A stretch of 64,000 bases of DNA from Leminorella grimontii ATCC 33999 = DSM 5078. GTDB taxonomy: Bacteria; Pseudomonadota; Gammaproteobacteria; Enterobacterales; Enterobacteriaceae. A model generated the notes under the pieces. The model ran no database searches and was not told the origin of the DNA. It worked only from the letters and a program-made list of their open reading frames with translations. A program made the translations under genes and the position numbers. The DNA lies in assembly GCF_000439085.1 (NCBI RefSeq), contig NZ_AUUA01000015.1:38789-102788 (forward strand), written 5' to 3'. Of this stretch, positions 26,687 to 34,184 are shown piece by piece (the first letter of the stretch is position 1; the number at the start of each line of letters is the position of its first letter).

Positions 26687-27687
26687 TGGAGGGGCTGTTC
26701 CGGCAGGCGCCGCGCATGAACTTTTACCGGTTCTGCCAGTATCTGGAACAGCAAAATCCGTCGTCTTCAGGGCTGGGGACCGGCGAATCTCCGGCGACCG
26801 ATCCGGTGCGTTTTCGCCCTCTGCCCGAGATGGGGTTCCCCTCAAGCGAAATGAAGCGCGTCGAGTGGGACAAAGACTATCCCGAACGCCCGCCGACGGT
26901 GCGGACCACCTTCCTCGGCCTGTACGGCGTGGACGCCGTGCTGCCCTACGCCTGGCTGGACGACATCGTTCAGCGTCAGGAAGGGCACGAGGCGCTGGAG
27001 GCGTTCCTCGACATCTTCAACCACCGCGTGATGACGCAGTACTACCGCATCTGGCGCAAGTATTACTACCCGGCGGGGTTCCGCTCGGGGGGCGCAGATC
27101 CCGTATCGCAGTGCCTGCTGGGGCTGGCCGGGTTCGGCATTAAGGGCTCAAGCGAGCAGATTGCGACGCCGCCGTCCCGCTTTCTGGCCCTGATGGGGCT
27201 GATTACCCAGCGAACCCGCACCGGCGACGGCCTTGAGGGCGTTATACACCTGCTTTTGCCGGGTGCAGAGGTGAGTATCGACGAGTTTTATCCTCAGTGG
27301 GTAAGCATCGATGAGCCCGCTAGGCTGGGCTTTGGGGAACCGGTTGACCTACGGCGCTCGGCCGTTTTGGGCCGACGCTTTAAGGACAGCAACAGCACGG
27401 TGCGCGTCACCATTACGCCTGCCTCCCGCGAACAGATAGAAGGGCTACTGCCGGGAGAAACCCTCCATACCGACCTGATGGCGCTGCTGCGCGCCTATCT
27501 GGGCTACCGTTTCGATGCCTGTATGGCGATGAAAGTAAAGCGCGAGCTGCTGCCCCGGGCGCAGCTTGGCGAGTCGCGCATTCGGCTGGGCCTAACGTCG
27601 GTGCTGCCGGTGGGTACGGCGCAAAGGCGGCAGCAGGAAATCTGCGTCAACCTTGGCCGCTACGTTGGGCTAGACGGACAGGGATAA
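26650..27687 (+). CDS. tssG: T6SS baseplate subunit TssG
   Basis: 345-aa TssG/VasB family protein, two copies of which pair with TssF in each baseplate wedge. Features: FYRFCQYLEQ near the N-terminus, VRFRPLPEMGFPSSE, and TFLGLYGVDAVLP (about residues 88-100). The start lies inside the tssF 3' end, as is usual for this pair. No deviations seen. Confidence 0.94.
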   Translation: MDRQQDSALTPLMEGLFRQAPRMNFYRFCQYLEQQNPSSSGLGTGESPATDPVRFRPLPEMGFPSSEMKRVEWDKDYPERPPTVRTTFLGLYGVDAVLPYAWLDDIVQRQEGHEALEAFLDIFNHRVMTQYYRIWRKYYYPAGFRSGGADPVSQCLLGLAGFGIKGSSEQIATPPSRFLALMGLITQRTRTGDGLEGVIHLLLPGAEVSIDEFYPQWVSIDEPARLGFGEPVDLRRSAVLGRRFKDSNSTVRVTITPASREQIEGLLPGETLHTDLMALLRAYLGYRFDACMAMKVKRELLPRAQLGESRIRLGLTSVLPVGTAQRRQQEICVNLGRYVGLDGQG

Positions 27688-27708
27688 GAAAGTTTTAAAG
27701 GAAATACT

Positions 27709-28272
27709 ATGAATCAACGTAAAACGCGCTTAACCGCAACGCTTTCAATAAACACTGTTTCAACCCTTGCCAAGGCGAGTGTTCTGCTCTTCTCCGGGCT
27801 GCTGTTTGGCTGCGGCGCGCTTCAGTCCGCCTCTGAGGGGGCGACCGACGTCGCCAGAGCCATTTTTATTAAAAACATCAATACGCTGCATCTTGACTTC
27901 GCCGCCCGCGCCCAGCTGAATCCGGGGGACGAAGATGCGCCTTCATCGCTGATGATCCGCGTTTATCAGCTCGACAAGTTGGACAACTTCGAGCAGGCGA
28001 CCTACCCACAGCTGGTGGAAGACGACGTGAAAATGCTCTCTACCGACCTGCTGGCGCGTAACGAGGTGGTGCTGCATCCCGCTTCCGCCGTCTCTCTCGA
28101 CGTGCCGATGAACAAAGACGCCAAGTTTGTCGGCATCGTGGCGCTGTTTCGTACCCCCAATCTGGAAGAGGGCACCTGGAAAGTGGTCATCAAGCGCGAC
28201 GAGTTGGACGCCGACAAGCCGCGGCTGCTGATTGCCAACTACGGCGCTATCGGCCTGGCGCCGCTGAAATAG
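27709..28272 (+). CDS. tssJ: T6SS outer-membrane lipoprotein TssJ
   Basis: 187 aa. The signal peptide ends in a lipobox LLFG-C with Cys35 as the lipidation site; the n-region is longer than average. The mature domain (INTLHLDFAARAQLNPGDEDAPSSLMIRVYQL) is the transthyretin-like TssJ fold that tethers TssM to the outer membrane. It follows tssG by 21 bases and precedes tssE by 10. No OM-avoidance Asp at +2 (residue after Cys is Gly), consistent with outer-membrane sorting. Confidence 0.93.
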   Translation: MNQRKTRLTATLSINTVSTLAKASVLLFSGLLFGCGALQSASEGATDVARAIFIKNINTLHLDFAARAQLNPGDEDAPSSLMIRVYQLDKLDNFEQATYPQLVEDDVKMLSTDLLARNEVVLHPASAVSLDVPMNKDAKFVGIVALFRTPNLEEGTWKVVIKRDELDADKPRLLIANYGAIGLAPLK

Positions 28273-28282
28273 GAGCAGAGCG

Positions 28283-28696
28283 ATGGGACCGTCACTGTAT
28301 GAAAGCCTGATGGGCGGCTTTAGCTCCGGCATCGCGCTGGATGAAGTCAACGAGCAAACGCAAACCGTACTTAGCGTTATGGACAATATCCAGCGCATCT
28401 TAAACAGCCGGGCTGGCGCGATAAAATACCTGCCCGACTACGGCCTGCCGGACCTGAGCCTCATCTACCAGGAGCTGCCGTCGTCGGCCCACGGCCTGAT
28501 GCGGGCCATCCAGCACACGCTGTTGAAATACGAACCGCGCCTGCAGGGCGTTGAAATAACGCTGGAACCGGGCAATAAAGACACCCTGTTGACCTACACC
28601 CTGACTTGCCACCTCAAGGAGGTCGGCCTGGTGCGCTTCGGCACCTACTTTATGCCGGAGGGAAGGGCGGTGTTGAGAAGATTAACGATAAGGTAA
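28283..28696 (+). CDS. tssE: T6SS baseplate subunit TssE (gp25-like)
   Basis: 137-aa gp25-like baseplate protein that nucleates sheath polymerisation. It contains SVMDNIQRILNSRAGAIKYLPDYGLPDLSLIY, the core gp25 motif; the usual EPR triad appears as Y-EPRL (about residues 94-98). It ends the T6SS locus. No + strand gene follows, and a hairpin lies about 50 bases downstream. Confidence 0.93.
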   Translation: MGPSLYESLMGGFSSGIALDEVNEQTQTVLSVMDNIQRILNSRAGAIKYLPDYGLPDLSLIYQELPSSAHGLMRAIQHTLLKYEPRLQGVEITLEPGNKDTLLTYTLTCHLKEVGLVRFGTYFMPEGRAVLRRLTIR

Positions 28697-28743
28697 ATGC
28701 CGTTTTTAGCAGCCACCATCCAACCCCTGACTGTTTCCACCAC

Positions 28744-28771
28744 GGCGGGCTGACGCTATGGCCTGCCCGCC
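28744..28771. terminator. Hairpin between convergent tssE and tatE
   Basis: GGCGGGC (28744-28750) / GCCCGCC (28765-28771) with a 14-base loop in the gap between convergent genes. No clear T-run on either side, so efficiency is uncertain, but the position fits a shared terminator. Confidence 0.5.
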
Positions 28772-28809
28772 ACGAGCACAGCAGAGAAAAACTCCCGCAG
28801 CAAACAAAT

Positions 28810-29028
28810 CTATTTCTGCCGCTCGTCGTTTAAAACCTTTGTTTGTTCAGCGACGACGGTCGCGCTTTGAGCTCCGTCATTCTTCTCATCAACGTCGTTC
28901 ATCGCTTTCTTAAAGCCCTTTAGCGCGGCGCCCAGATCGGTGCCCAGCGAGCCCAGCTTTTTGGTGCCGAACAGCAGCACAATGAGAAGAACGACGATTA
29001 ATAGCTTCCAGATACTGATTTCGCCCAT
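28810..29028 (-). CDS. tatE: Twin-arginine translocase subunit TatE (TatA paralogue)
   Basis: 72 aa. [33 protein letters not shown] is one membrane helix plus the FGTKKL hinge and an amphipathic helix ([12 protein letters not shown]), then an acidic tail. It closely follows the TatE pattern. TatA/E proteins oligomerise to form the Sec-independent export pathway for folded proteins. I chose ATG at 29028 because GGAGG lies 8 bases upstream and it gives the canonical MGEIS start. It is alone, away from tatABC, as is normal for tatE. Confidence 0.9.
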   Translation of the reverse strand: MGEISIWKLLIVVLLIVLLFGTKKLGSLGTDLGAALKGFKKAMNDVDEKNDGAQSATVVAEQTKVLNDERQK

Positions 29029-29043
29029 GTGGATAACCTCCAA

Positions 29044-29517
29044 AAAGTGAATAAATCTAATGGTGTATTTCAGTCATCCGTGACGGACAGAGAGGCCGTT
29101 CTTGAACTGAGGCCTGTATGAGTTAAATTGCGAGTCATCGACTTATCATCCTCGGATGATATCGATATCTTCTTTAGCCAGCCGGGTAAAAGAAATGTCT
29201 AATATGGCCCAATTGATTCAATATATTTCATAACGTTAAGAGCGTAACGATTGTTATGTTTCTAATAATGAAATTCTTGGTAAATGTACTAGATGTGTTG
29301 TTTTAATGGTAAATATGGCGACTTTTTTTGTAAAAACAGAAGTAAAAGAGGTGCGCTATTAAATAGCGGCAATGTAAATCTAAACTTAAGTAATAGATTG
29401 AAGAAAAGCTTAAGGTACTTCTTTCAAGCCGGCCAACGTCTCTTCCTGCAAATTCTTCCCCATCCCCCGTTTACCGTATACTATTTCCCCAAACGGACTC
29501 ACCTCTCAGGACGACCT
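29044..29517. other. AT-rich intergenic region with two dyads
   Basis: No gene seen in 474 bp. Two operator-like dyads: 29229-29258 (CATAAC...GTTATG enclosing CGTTA...TAACG) and 29354-29368 (CGCTATT-A-AATAGCG). The region must contain the tatE promoter (leftward) and the promoter of the desaturase gene (rightward). In-frame upstream extension of the desaturase ORF to 29293 is AT-rich, non-conserved-looking sequence and is not treated as coding. Confidence 0.5.
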
Positions 29518-30456
29518 ATGCGACTAACCCTTAACGCAGCGCTGTTGCTTTTTTCTCTTTCCCTTTCCGCCTTTTGCCTGTGGGCTGCCAGCCACTCGGC
29601 GTGGTATTGGGCGCTGGCGGCGGTTTGGTTCTTCGCGCTTATCAACAACATGCCGTTTGCCATTATGCATGAGGCGGTGCACGGCGTGGCTTCCCGCTCT
29701 GCGTGGGGCAATCGGATCATCGGCGTGGTGGCGGGGTGGGCGTTTCCCACCTCGTTTTTATTACAGCGCCGCGCGCACCTGAACCACCACGATAACAACC
29801 GCACCGATGGGGAACTGTATGACTACTATCTTCCCCATCAGCCGAAGTGGCTGCGCAACGTCTGGCTTTATGGCGGCAACCTGCTGGGGCTTTACTATTT
29901 TTGCGTGGTGCTGGGCAACGCCATCTGGCTGGTGGCCTGGAGGTTTTACCGTTCGGATTTCTTCGTCAAGAAGCTCGGGCCGGCGCTCGGCTTCGGTTCG
30001 CAGATCCCCGAGCTGATTAAGCTGCCGCCGCTGGCGGTGTGGTGCGAGCTGGCGCTGGCGTTTGGCTATCAGGCGCTGCTGTTCTGGCTGCTGGATTTAA
30101 ACGTGTGGGGCTACGTTGCCTGCCTGTGGGCCTTTGGCCTGCACTGGTCGGCGCTTCAGTACGTCAACCACGCCTGGACCCGGCGCGACGTGAGGAACGG
30201 CGCGTGGAACCTGCGGGTGCTGCCGGTTTCCCGCTGGCTGGCGCTGAACTACTACTGCCATCTGGCGCACCACCAGCATCCGGCTGCGCCGTGGTACGAG
30301 CTGCCGAGCCTGGTTGACGACCAGCCGCGTCCGACCTTCTGGCGCATCTACTTTAGCCTCTGGCGCCACGGCGTGCGGCCCGCACCGCCGATGGGTGCCC
30401 CGGCAGACGTGGCGTTTGTGTTTCCACTAGCATCGACGACACCGACCGGACGATGA
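29518..30456 (+). CDS. Membrane fatty-acid desaturase family protein
   Basis: 312 aa, membrane-bound di-iron desaturase/hydroxylase superfamily. Three histidine boxes: HEAVHG (residues 51-56), HLNHH (87-91) and HLAHHQHP (248-255), plus an extra NH in YVNHAW. Hydrophobic segments pair around the boxes. It would introduce a double bond or hydroxyl into an acyl chain, using O2. I chose ATG at 29518 after CAGGACGACCT; the upstream in-frame extension looks non-coding. The stop overlaps the next gene (ATGA), so it is coupled to a B12 radical SAM enzyme, suggesting both act on the same product. Confidence 0.87.
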   Translation: MRLTLNAALLLFSLSLSAFCLWAASHSAWYWALAAVWFFALINNMPFAIMHEAVHGVASRSAWGNRIIGVVAGWAFPTSFLLQRRAHLNHHDNNRTDGELYDYYLPHQPKWLRNVWLYGGNLLGLYYFCVVLGNAIWLVAWRFYRSDFFVKKLGPALGFGSQIPELIKLPPLAVWCELALAFGYQALLFWLLDLNVWGYVACLWAFGLHWSALQYVNHAWTRRDVRNGAWNLRVLPVSRWLALNYYCHLAHHQHPAAPWYELPSLVDDQPRPTFWRIYFSLWRHGVRPAPPMGAPADVAFVFPLASTTPTGR

Positions 30457-31766
30457 GGATCCTGCTGGTTCTGCCCTTCGATCGCACCTATCGCCGCAAG
30501 GGCGCCTTTTCGGCGTCTATCGGTTATGCGCCCCTGACGTTGACAACGCTGGCGGCGTTGGTGCCTGCGGAGCTGAACGCGCAGGTGGACATCGTCGATG
30601 AGGGCGTCAGCCCGCCAAAACTTGACGGCGACTACGATATCGTCGGCATCACTGCCACCGCGTCTTCTTCTGCCAGAGCCTATTTCCTGTGCGCCCACTG
30701 GCGCGCGCGGGGCGCTCACGTAGCGATGGGCGGCGCGCATGCGACCTTGGTTCCCGACGAGGCTGCCCGGCATGCAGATACCGTCTTCGTCGGGCTGGCG
30801 GAGCAAACCTGGCCGCGGTTTCTTCACGATTTCTCAGCGGGCAGGGCGCAGGCCCTTTATCGGCACGAGCCGCAGGCGGGCTGCCTGCCGATGCCGCAGC
30901 CCCGACGGGAACTGCTGGCCCGCGGCTACATGAACATCCCCACCATTGTTGCCAACCGCGGATGTCGCCTTGGCTGCGATTTTTGCTCTATTCAACAGCA
31001 GTGGGGGAAGCGCGGGCTGGCGCGCCCGGTTGACGAGGTGGTGGAGGAGATCCGCGCCCACGGAGCTAAGCGCTGGATTTTTCTCGATCCGAATATCTAT
31101 TCCGACAGAGCCTATTCGCTGGCGCTGTTTGAAGCGCTGACGCCGCTTAAGATCCGCTGGTCCGGCCTTTCTACGCTGAACGTGGTGGACGATGAGGAAA
31201 CGTTTGAGGCCATGAGGCGAAGCGGCTGCGAGGGGCTGCTGCTGGGGTTGGAGAACCTCAGTCAGGACACCATGCGCAGTATCGGCAAACCCAGCAACCG
31301 GGTGAGCGAGTACCGACGGCAAATCGACAGGCTGCGCGAATGCGGCATCGCCAGCCTCGGCTGCTTCGTGCTGGGGTTTGATGAAGACACCGAGCAGAGC
31401 ATTCGCCAAACGGTAGCGACTATTCCAACCCTCGGTCTGGATCTGGTGCGTTTTTCAGTGCTAACGCCGCTGCCGGGAACGTCGCTGCACCGACGGATGG
31501 AGAGCGAAGGGCGCATCCTGACGCGCGATTTAAGCCTGTACGACAACGAACACGTGGTGTTTGAACCTAAAAACATGTCGCCCGAACGCCTGCAGGCGCT
31601 GCTGCACGAAGCCTGGCGCGACAGCTATCGCGTAAAGGAGATTTTGCGCCGGGCGCTCGTTCGGCCCGGCGGACGCTGGCTGAGGCTGGCGACGAACGTC
31701 GGCTTTTGCATTTACGCCGCCAGGCTGCGTCGCGAGCGGGTAGGGGATTTCAATCCTAGTTCTTAG
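30453..31766 (+). CDS. Cobalamin-binding radical SAM enzyme A
   Basis: 437 aa. N-terminal B12-binding Rossmann domain (about residues 1-140; MGGAHATLVPDEAARHADTVFVG), then a radical SAM TIM barrel with CRLGCDFC (CxxxCxxC, about residues 171-178) ligating the 4Fe-4S cluster, and a C-terminal tail. Enzymes of this class do C-methylation or other radical chemistry on unactivated carbons (e.g. BchE, HpnJ/HpnR-type). It resembles enzyme E (39931) in the opening (PLTLTTLAALVP) and C-terminal half, not B-D. Coupled to the desaturase. Substrate unknown. Confidence 0.88.
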   Translation: MRILLVLPFDRTYRRKGAFSASIGYAPLTLTTLAALVPAELNAQVDIVDEGVSPPKLDGDYDIVGITATASSSARAYFLCAHWRARGAHVAMGGAHATLVPDEAARHADTVFVGLAEQTWPRFLHDFSAGRAQALYRHEPQAGCLPMPQPRRELLARGYMNIPTIVANRGCRLGCDFCSIQQQWGKRGLARPVDEVVEEIRAHGAKRWIFLDPNIYSDRAYSLALFEALTPLKIRWSGLSTLNVVDDEETFEAMRRSGCEGLLLGLENLSQDTMRSIGKPSNRVSEYRRQIDRLRECGIASLGCFVLGFDEDTEQSIRQTVATIPTLGLDLVRFSVLTPLPGTSLHRRMESEGRILTRDLSLYDNEHVVFEPKNMSPERLQALLHEAWRDSYRVKEILRRALVRPGGRWLRLATNVGFCIYAARLRRERVGDFNPSS

Positions 31767-32346
31767 CCTTTCTTCTGAATAAGAAGAAGCCGAGAATCAG
31801 GCCAATCAGCAATCCACCGCCGCCGGCGCCGTACAGCGCTTTATTGATGGCGCCTTTGGCTTCGTTAATCAGCGGGTTATCGATAAAGTCGGTGCCGATG
31901 TGGATGGTTCTTATCTTCCAGTGCCCGTCTTCCAGCACTACCGTCGCCGTCCAGCGGGTGGGGAAGTCGTAGCTGCGCCCGTCGCTGAGAATATATTTTT
32001 CCAACCCCTTCCCGTAGGCCACGCCCCAGGTTCTGTCGGCGGACAGCTCGGTTTCCGTATCCGCCGTAAAGGAGATGGTGAGGCGCTTGAGAAACTTGTC
32101 GTCGCCGAACCAGTTCTTGAAGTAGGGAACGACGCCCTCTTTGCCGTGAACAAACTCCTGAGTGATCGGCGTGGCCCTCAGATCGTTGCTCAACACCGGC
32201 AGCATCTTTTCATAGTCGCCTGAGTTAATGGATGACTCCACCAGCGCGATGGCCTGGCGGAGCTCGTTATGAATGTCTTCGTCAGAGGCGTTGGCCGCGG
32301 CGCTAAGGCCGACAAGAGCCAACAGAATCAGGATTATTTTTTTCAT
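31756..32346 (-). CDS. Exported, C-terminally anchored NTF2/SnoaL-like protein
   Basis: 196 aa. A signal peptide (MKKIILILLALVGLSAAANA) is followed by a ~125-residue domain (AIALVESSINSGDYEKMLPVLSNDLRATPITQ; DGHWKIRTIHIG) resembling the SnoaL/DUF4440-like NTF2 fold. It ends in Gly-rich sequence, a membrane helix and positive charges (LLIGLILGFFLFRRKAKN), so the domain is anchored facing the periplasm. I chose ATG at 32346. The start overlaps the end of the PAP2 gene by 44 bases, so the two are co-expressed. The 3' end overlaps enzyme A by 11 bases tail to tail. Function unknown. Confidence 0.7.
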   Translation of the reverse strand: MKKIILILLALVGLSAAANASDEDIHNELRQAIALVESSINSGDYEKMLPVLSNDLRATPITQEFVHGKEGVVPYFKNWFGDDKFLKRLTISFTADTETELSADRTWGVAYGKGLEKYILSDGRSYDFPTRWTATVVLEDGHWKIRTIHIGTDFIDNPLINEAKGAINKALYGAGGGGLLIGLILGFFLFRRKAKN

Positions 32347-32944
32347 AGACTTTCCCTGTGTAGAAATGAACGGTGAACGACAGCAGGCCGCCGGTAACGA
32401 CGTCCAGCAGGTGGTGCTGATGTACAAACAGTGTAGACAGTGCGATGGCGATAAGCCAGACGTACAGCGCCCACGAAACCCATCCCCTCGGCCTTCGGGT
32501 CACGGCCAGCACCGCAGTGCATGACCAGGCGACGTGCAGCGACGGCACCAGGTTGTGCGGCCTGTCCAGAGACCACAGCGCTTCAAACAGCGAACGATAA
32601 AACGGGTCGATTGGGAGAAGGCGCTCAAAGCCCAGCCTGGCCGGGAACAGTAAAAAGACGACTGCGGCGACGGCAGTAAGCACCATAAGCTCTGTCGCGA
32701 ACCGCTTTTGCTCCTTCAGGTTAAGAAAAAACACCGGCATCAGGATTATCAGGTACATGGAAAAATAGAGCCAGATAAACGCCGGAATAAACGGAATTTC
32801 CAGTTCAGCGGGCAGCCACAGCGCCAGCGTGTCGCTGCGCGTGGCGGTAAAGAAGTTTACCGTCGGGTAAAGGCCAAAAAATACGATCGACACCGGCAGC
32901 ATCCAGAGCAGGTAGCTTTTCAGCCGGGTAGGGAACGGCTCCAT
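32303..32944 (-). CDS. PAP2-superfamily membrane phosphatase
   Basis: 213 aa, about six membrane helices. PAP2 catalytic motifs are visible: PHNLVPSLHVAWS (motif with the catalytic His of SxH) and HQHHLLDVVTGG (H...D motif). The RxxxxxP first motif is weak. Relatives act on lipid phosphates or do head-group transfer (inositol-phosphoceramide-synthase-like). It is operonic with the anchored SnoaL-like gene. Its presence between radical SAM genes suggests lipid-linked chemistry, but this is inference. Confidence 0.8.
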   Translation of the reverse strand: MEPFPTRLKSYLLWMLPVSIVFFGLYPTVNFFTATRSDTLALWLPAELEIPFIPAFIWLYFSMYLIILMPVFFLNLKEQKRFATELMVLTAVAAVVFLLFPARLGFERLLPIDPFYRSLFEALWSLDRPHNLVPSLHVAWSCTAVLAVTRRPRGWVSWALYVWLIAIALSTLFVHQHHLLDVVTGGLLSFTVHFYTGKVYEKNNPDSVGSCRP

Positions 32945-33130
32945 GTTGGGCGCTTTTTCTAAGAGAGGGGTTGTTTAATGGTGCAATAAATTCCCCTGCG
33001 GTTCAATTAACTTGCGAGGGTTCTTCCAGCAATAGCGTCGAGGTTTTTGTGCTTCTGGCGTAAAGCCTTCGCCTGCGGTAACGTATGAACGCTTCTGAAA
33101 AACGCAGCCTCTGAAAATAAAGGAAACGCT

Positions 33131-34159
33131 ATGTCAGCCTATCAGCCACCGTATAGCATTACGTCCGCGATACTCAATCGCGTGGTGGAAGTGGGCGAAT
33201 TGCTTGGCCGTTGGGTAGCATCGGCCGAACACGCGTCGCCTCAACTGAGGAAGGAAAACCGCATTCGCACCATACAGGCATCGTTGGCCATTGAGCATAA
33301 CGGCCTGTCTGCTTCTCAGGTGACGGCGCTAATGGAAGGAAAGCGGGTGCTTGCGCCGGAAAAAGAGATTCAAGAAGTGCGAAACGCCATCAACGCCTAT
33401 GAAAAGCTCTCGGAATGGAACAGCCATAACCTGTCGGATTTATTGGCCGCACATCGCCTGCTGATGGCAGGGCTGGTTGATGCCCCCGGCCACCTTCGCG
33501 ACGGCGACGTAGGCATTTATCGGGAGAAACGTCTGCTTCATATGGCGCCGCAGGCCAGCAGGGTTTCTTCGCTGATAAACGACCTTCTGGACTGGCTGCG
33601 TCATACCGACGCGCATCCTCTAATTGCCAGCGCAGTTTTTCACTATGAGTTTGAGTTTATTCATCCGTTTACCGACGGCAATGGCCGAATGGGGCGCCTA
33701 TGGCAAACGCTGATTTTGAGCGAATGGCGAGCGGAACTGGCGTGGCTGCCGGTAGAAACGCGGGTCCACCATCAGCAGCGGGAATACTATCGAATTCTGG
33801 GAGAGTGCGATAAGTCAGGCGACTGTACCGCGTTTATCGCCTTTATGCTGGACAAGCTGGCGAAAGCGCTGCGGGAAAGCGTTGACGACGCCGAAAAGCG
33901 CGTTCGCGAAATGTCGGTGCGAATGTCGGTACAAATGTCGGTTAAAATGTCGGAAGAAAATGCGCGTTCGCTGGCGTCGACGGCGAAGCGCGTTCTGGCC
34001 ATCGTTGCTGAAAATCCTAATGTGACCATTGCGCAGCTGGCCGAGGCTCTGTCCGTCAGCGCGCGTACGATAGAGCGTAGCCTGAAGGCATTACAGGAAA
34101 GAGGATGCCTACGCCGGGTCGGCGCGACAAAAAACGGCTACTGGCGTGTACTCGCCTAG
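33131..34159 (+). CDS. Fic-domain AMP-transferase with C-terminal winged helix
   Basis: 342 aa. Fic core motif HPFTDGNGRMGR begins at His178 and is complete, so nucleotidyl transfer (usually AMPylation of a protein Ser/Thr/Tyr) is expected. An inhibitory-helix-like SLAIEHNG sits at residues 51-58; Glu55 matches the blocking Glu of class II Fic proteins, but the usual Gly/Asn after it is His. A four-copy MSV(R/Q/K) linker (33911-33958) leads to a C-terminal helix-turn-helix (TIAQLAEALSVSARTIERSLKALQERG), as in Fic proteins that also bind DNA. Monocistronic. Target unknown. Confidence 0.9.
   Translation: MSAYQPPYSITSAILNRVVEVGELLGRWVASAEHASPQLRKENRIRTIQASLAIEHNGLSASQVTALMEGKRVLAPEKEIQEVRNAINAYEKLSEWNSHNLSDLLAAHRLLMAGLVDAPGHLRDGDVGIYREKRLLHMAPQASRVSSLINDLLDWLRHTDAHPLIASAVFHYEFEFIHPFTDGNGRMGRLWQTLILSEWRAELAWLPVETRVHHQQREYYRILGECDKSGDCTAFIAFMLDKLAKALRESVDDAEKRVREMSVRMSVQMSVKMSEENARSLASTAKRVLAIVAENPNVTIAQLAEALSVSARTIERSLKALQERGCLRRVGATKNGYWRVLA
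33911..33958 (+). repeat. Four 12-bp tandem repeats inside the Fic gene
   Basis: Units atgtcggtgcga, atgtcggtacaa, atgtcggttaaa and atgtcggaagaa encode MSVR-MSVQ-MSVK-MSEE. Because the unit is 12 bp, changes in copy number keep the frame and would only alter linker length between the Fic core and the winged helix. Confidence 0.85.
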
Positions 34160-34184
34160 GCCGTCAGCCATCCGTCGCCGGTTT

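Noticed and set aside
29293..29517. N-terminal extension of the desaturase
   Set aside because: The extra 75 codons are AT-rich, basic and unlike the hydrophobic start of the family; the ATG at 29518 has a ribosome site and natural first helix.
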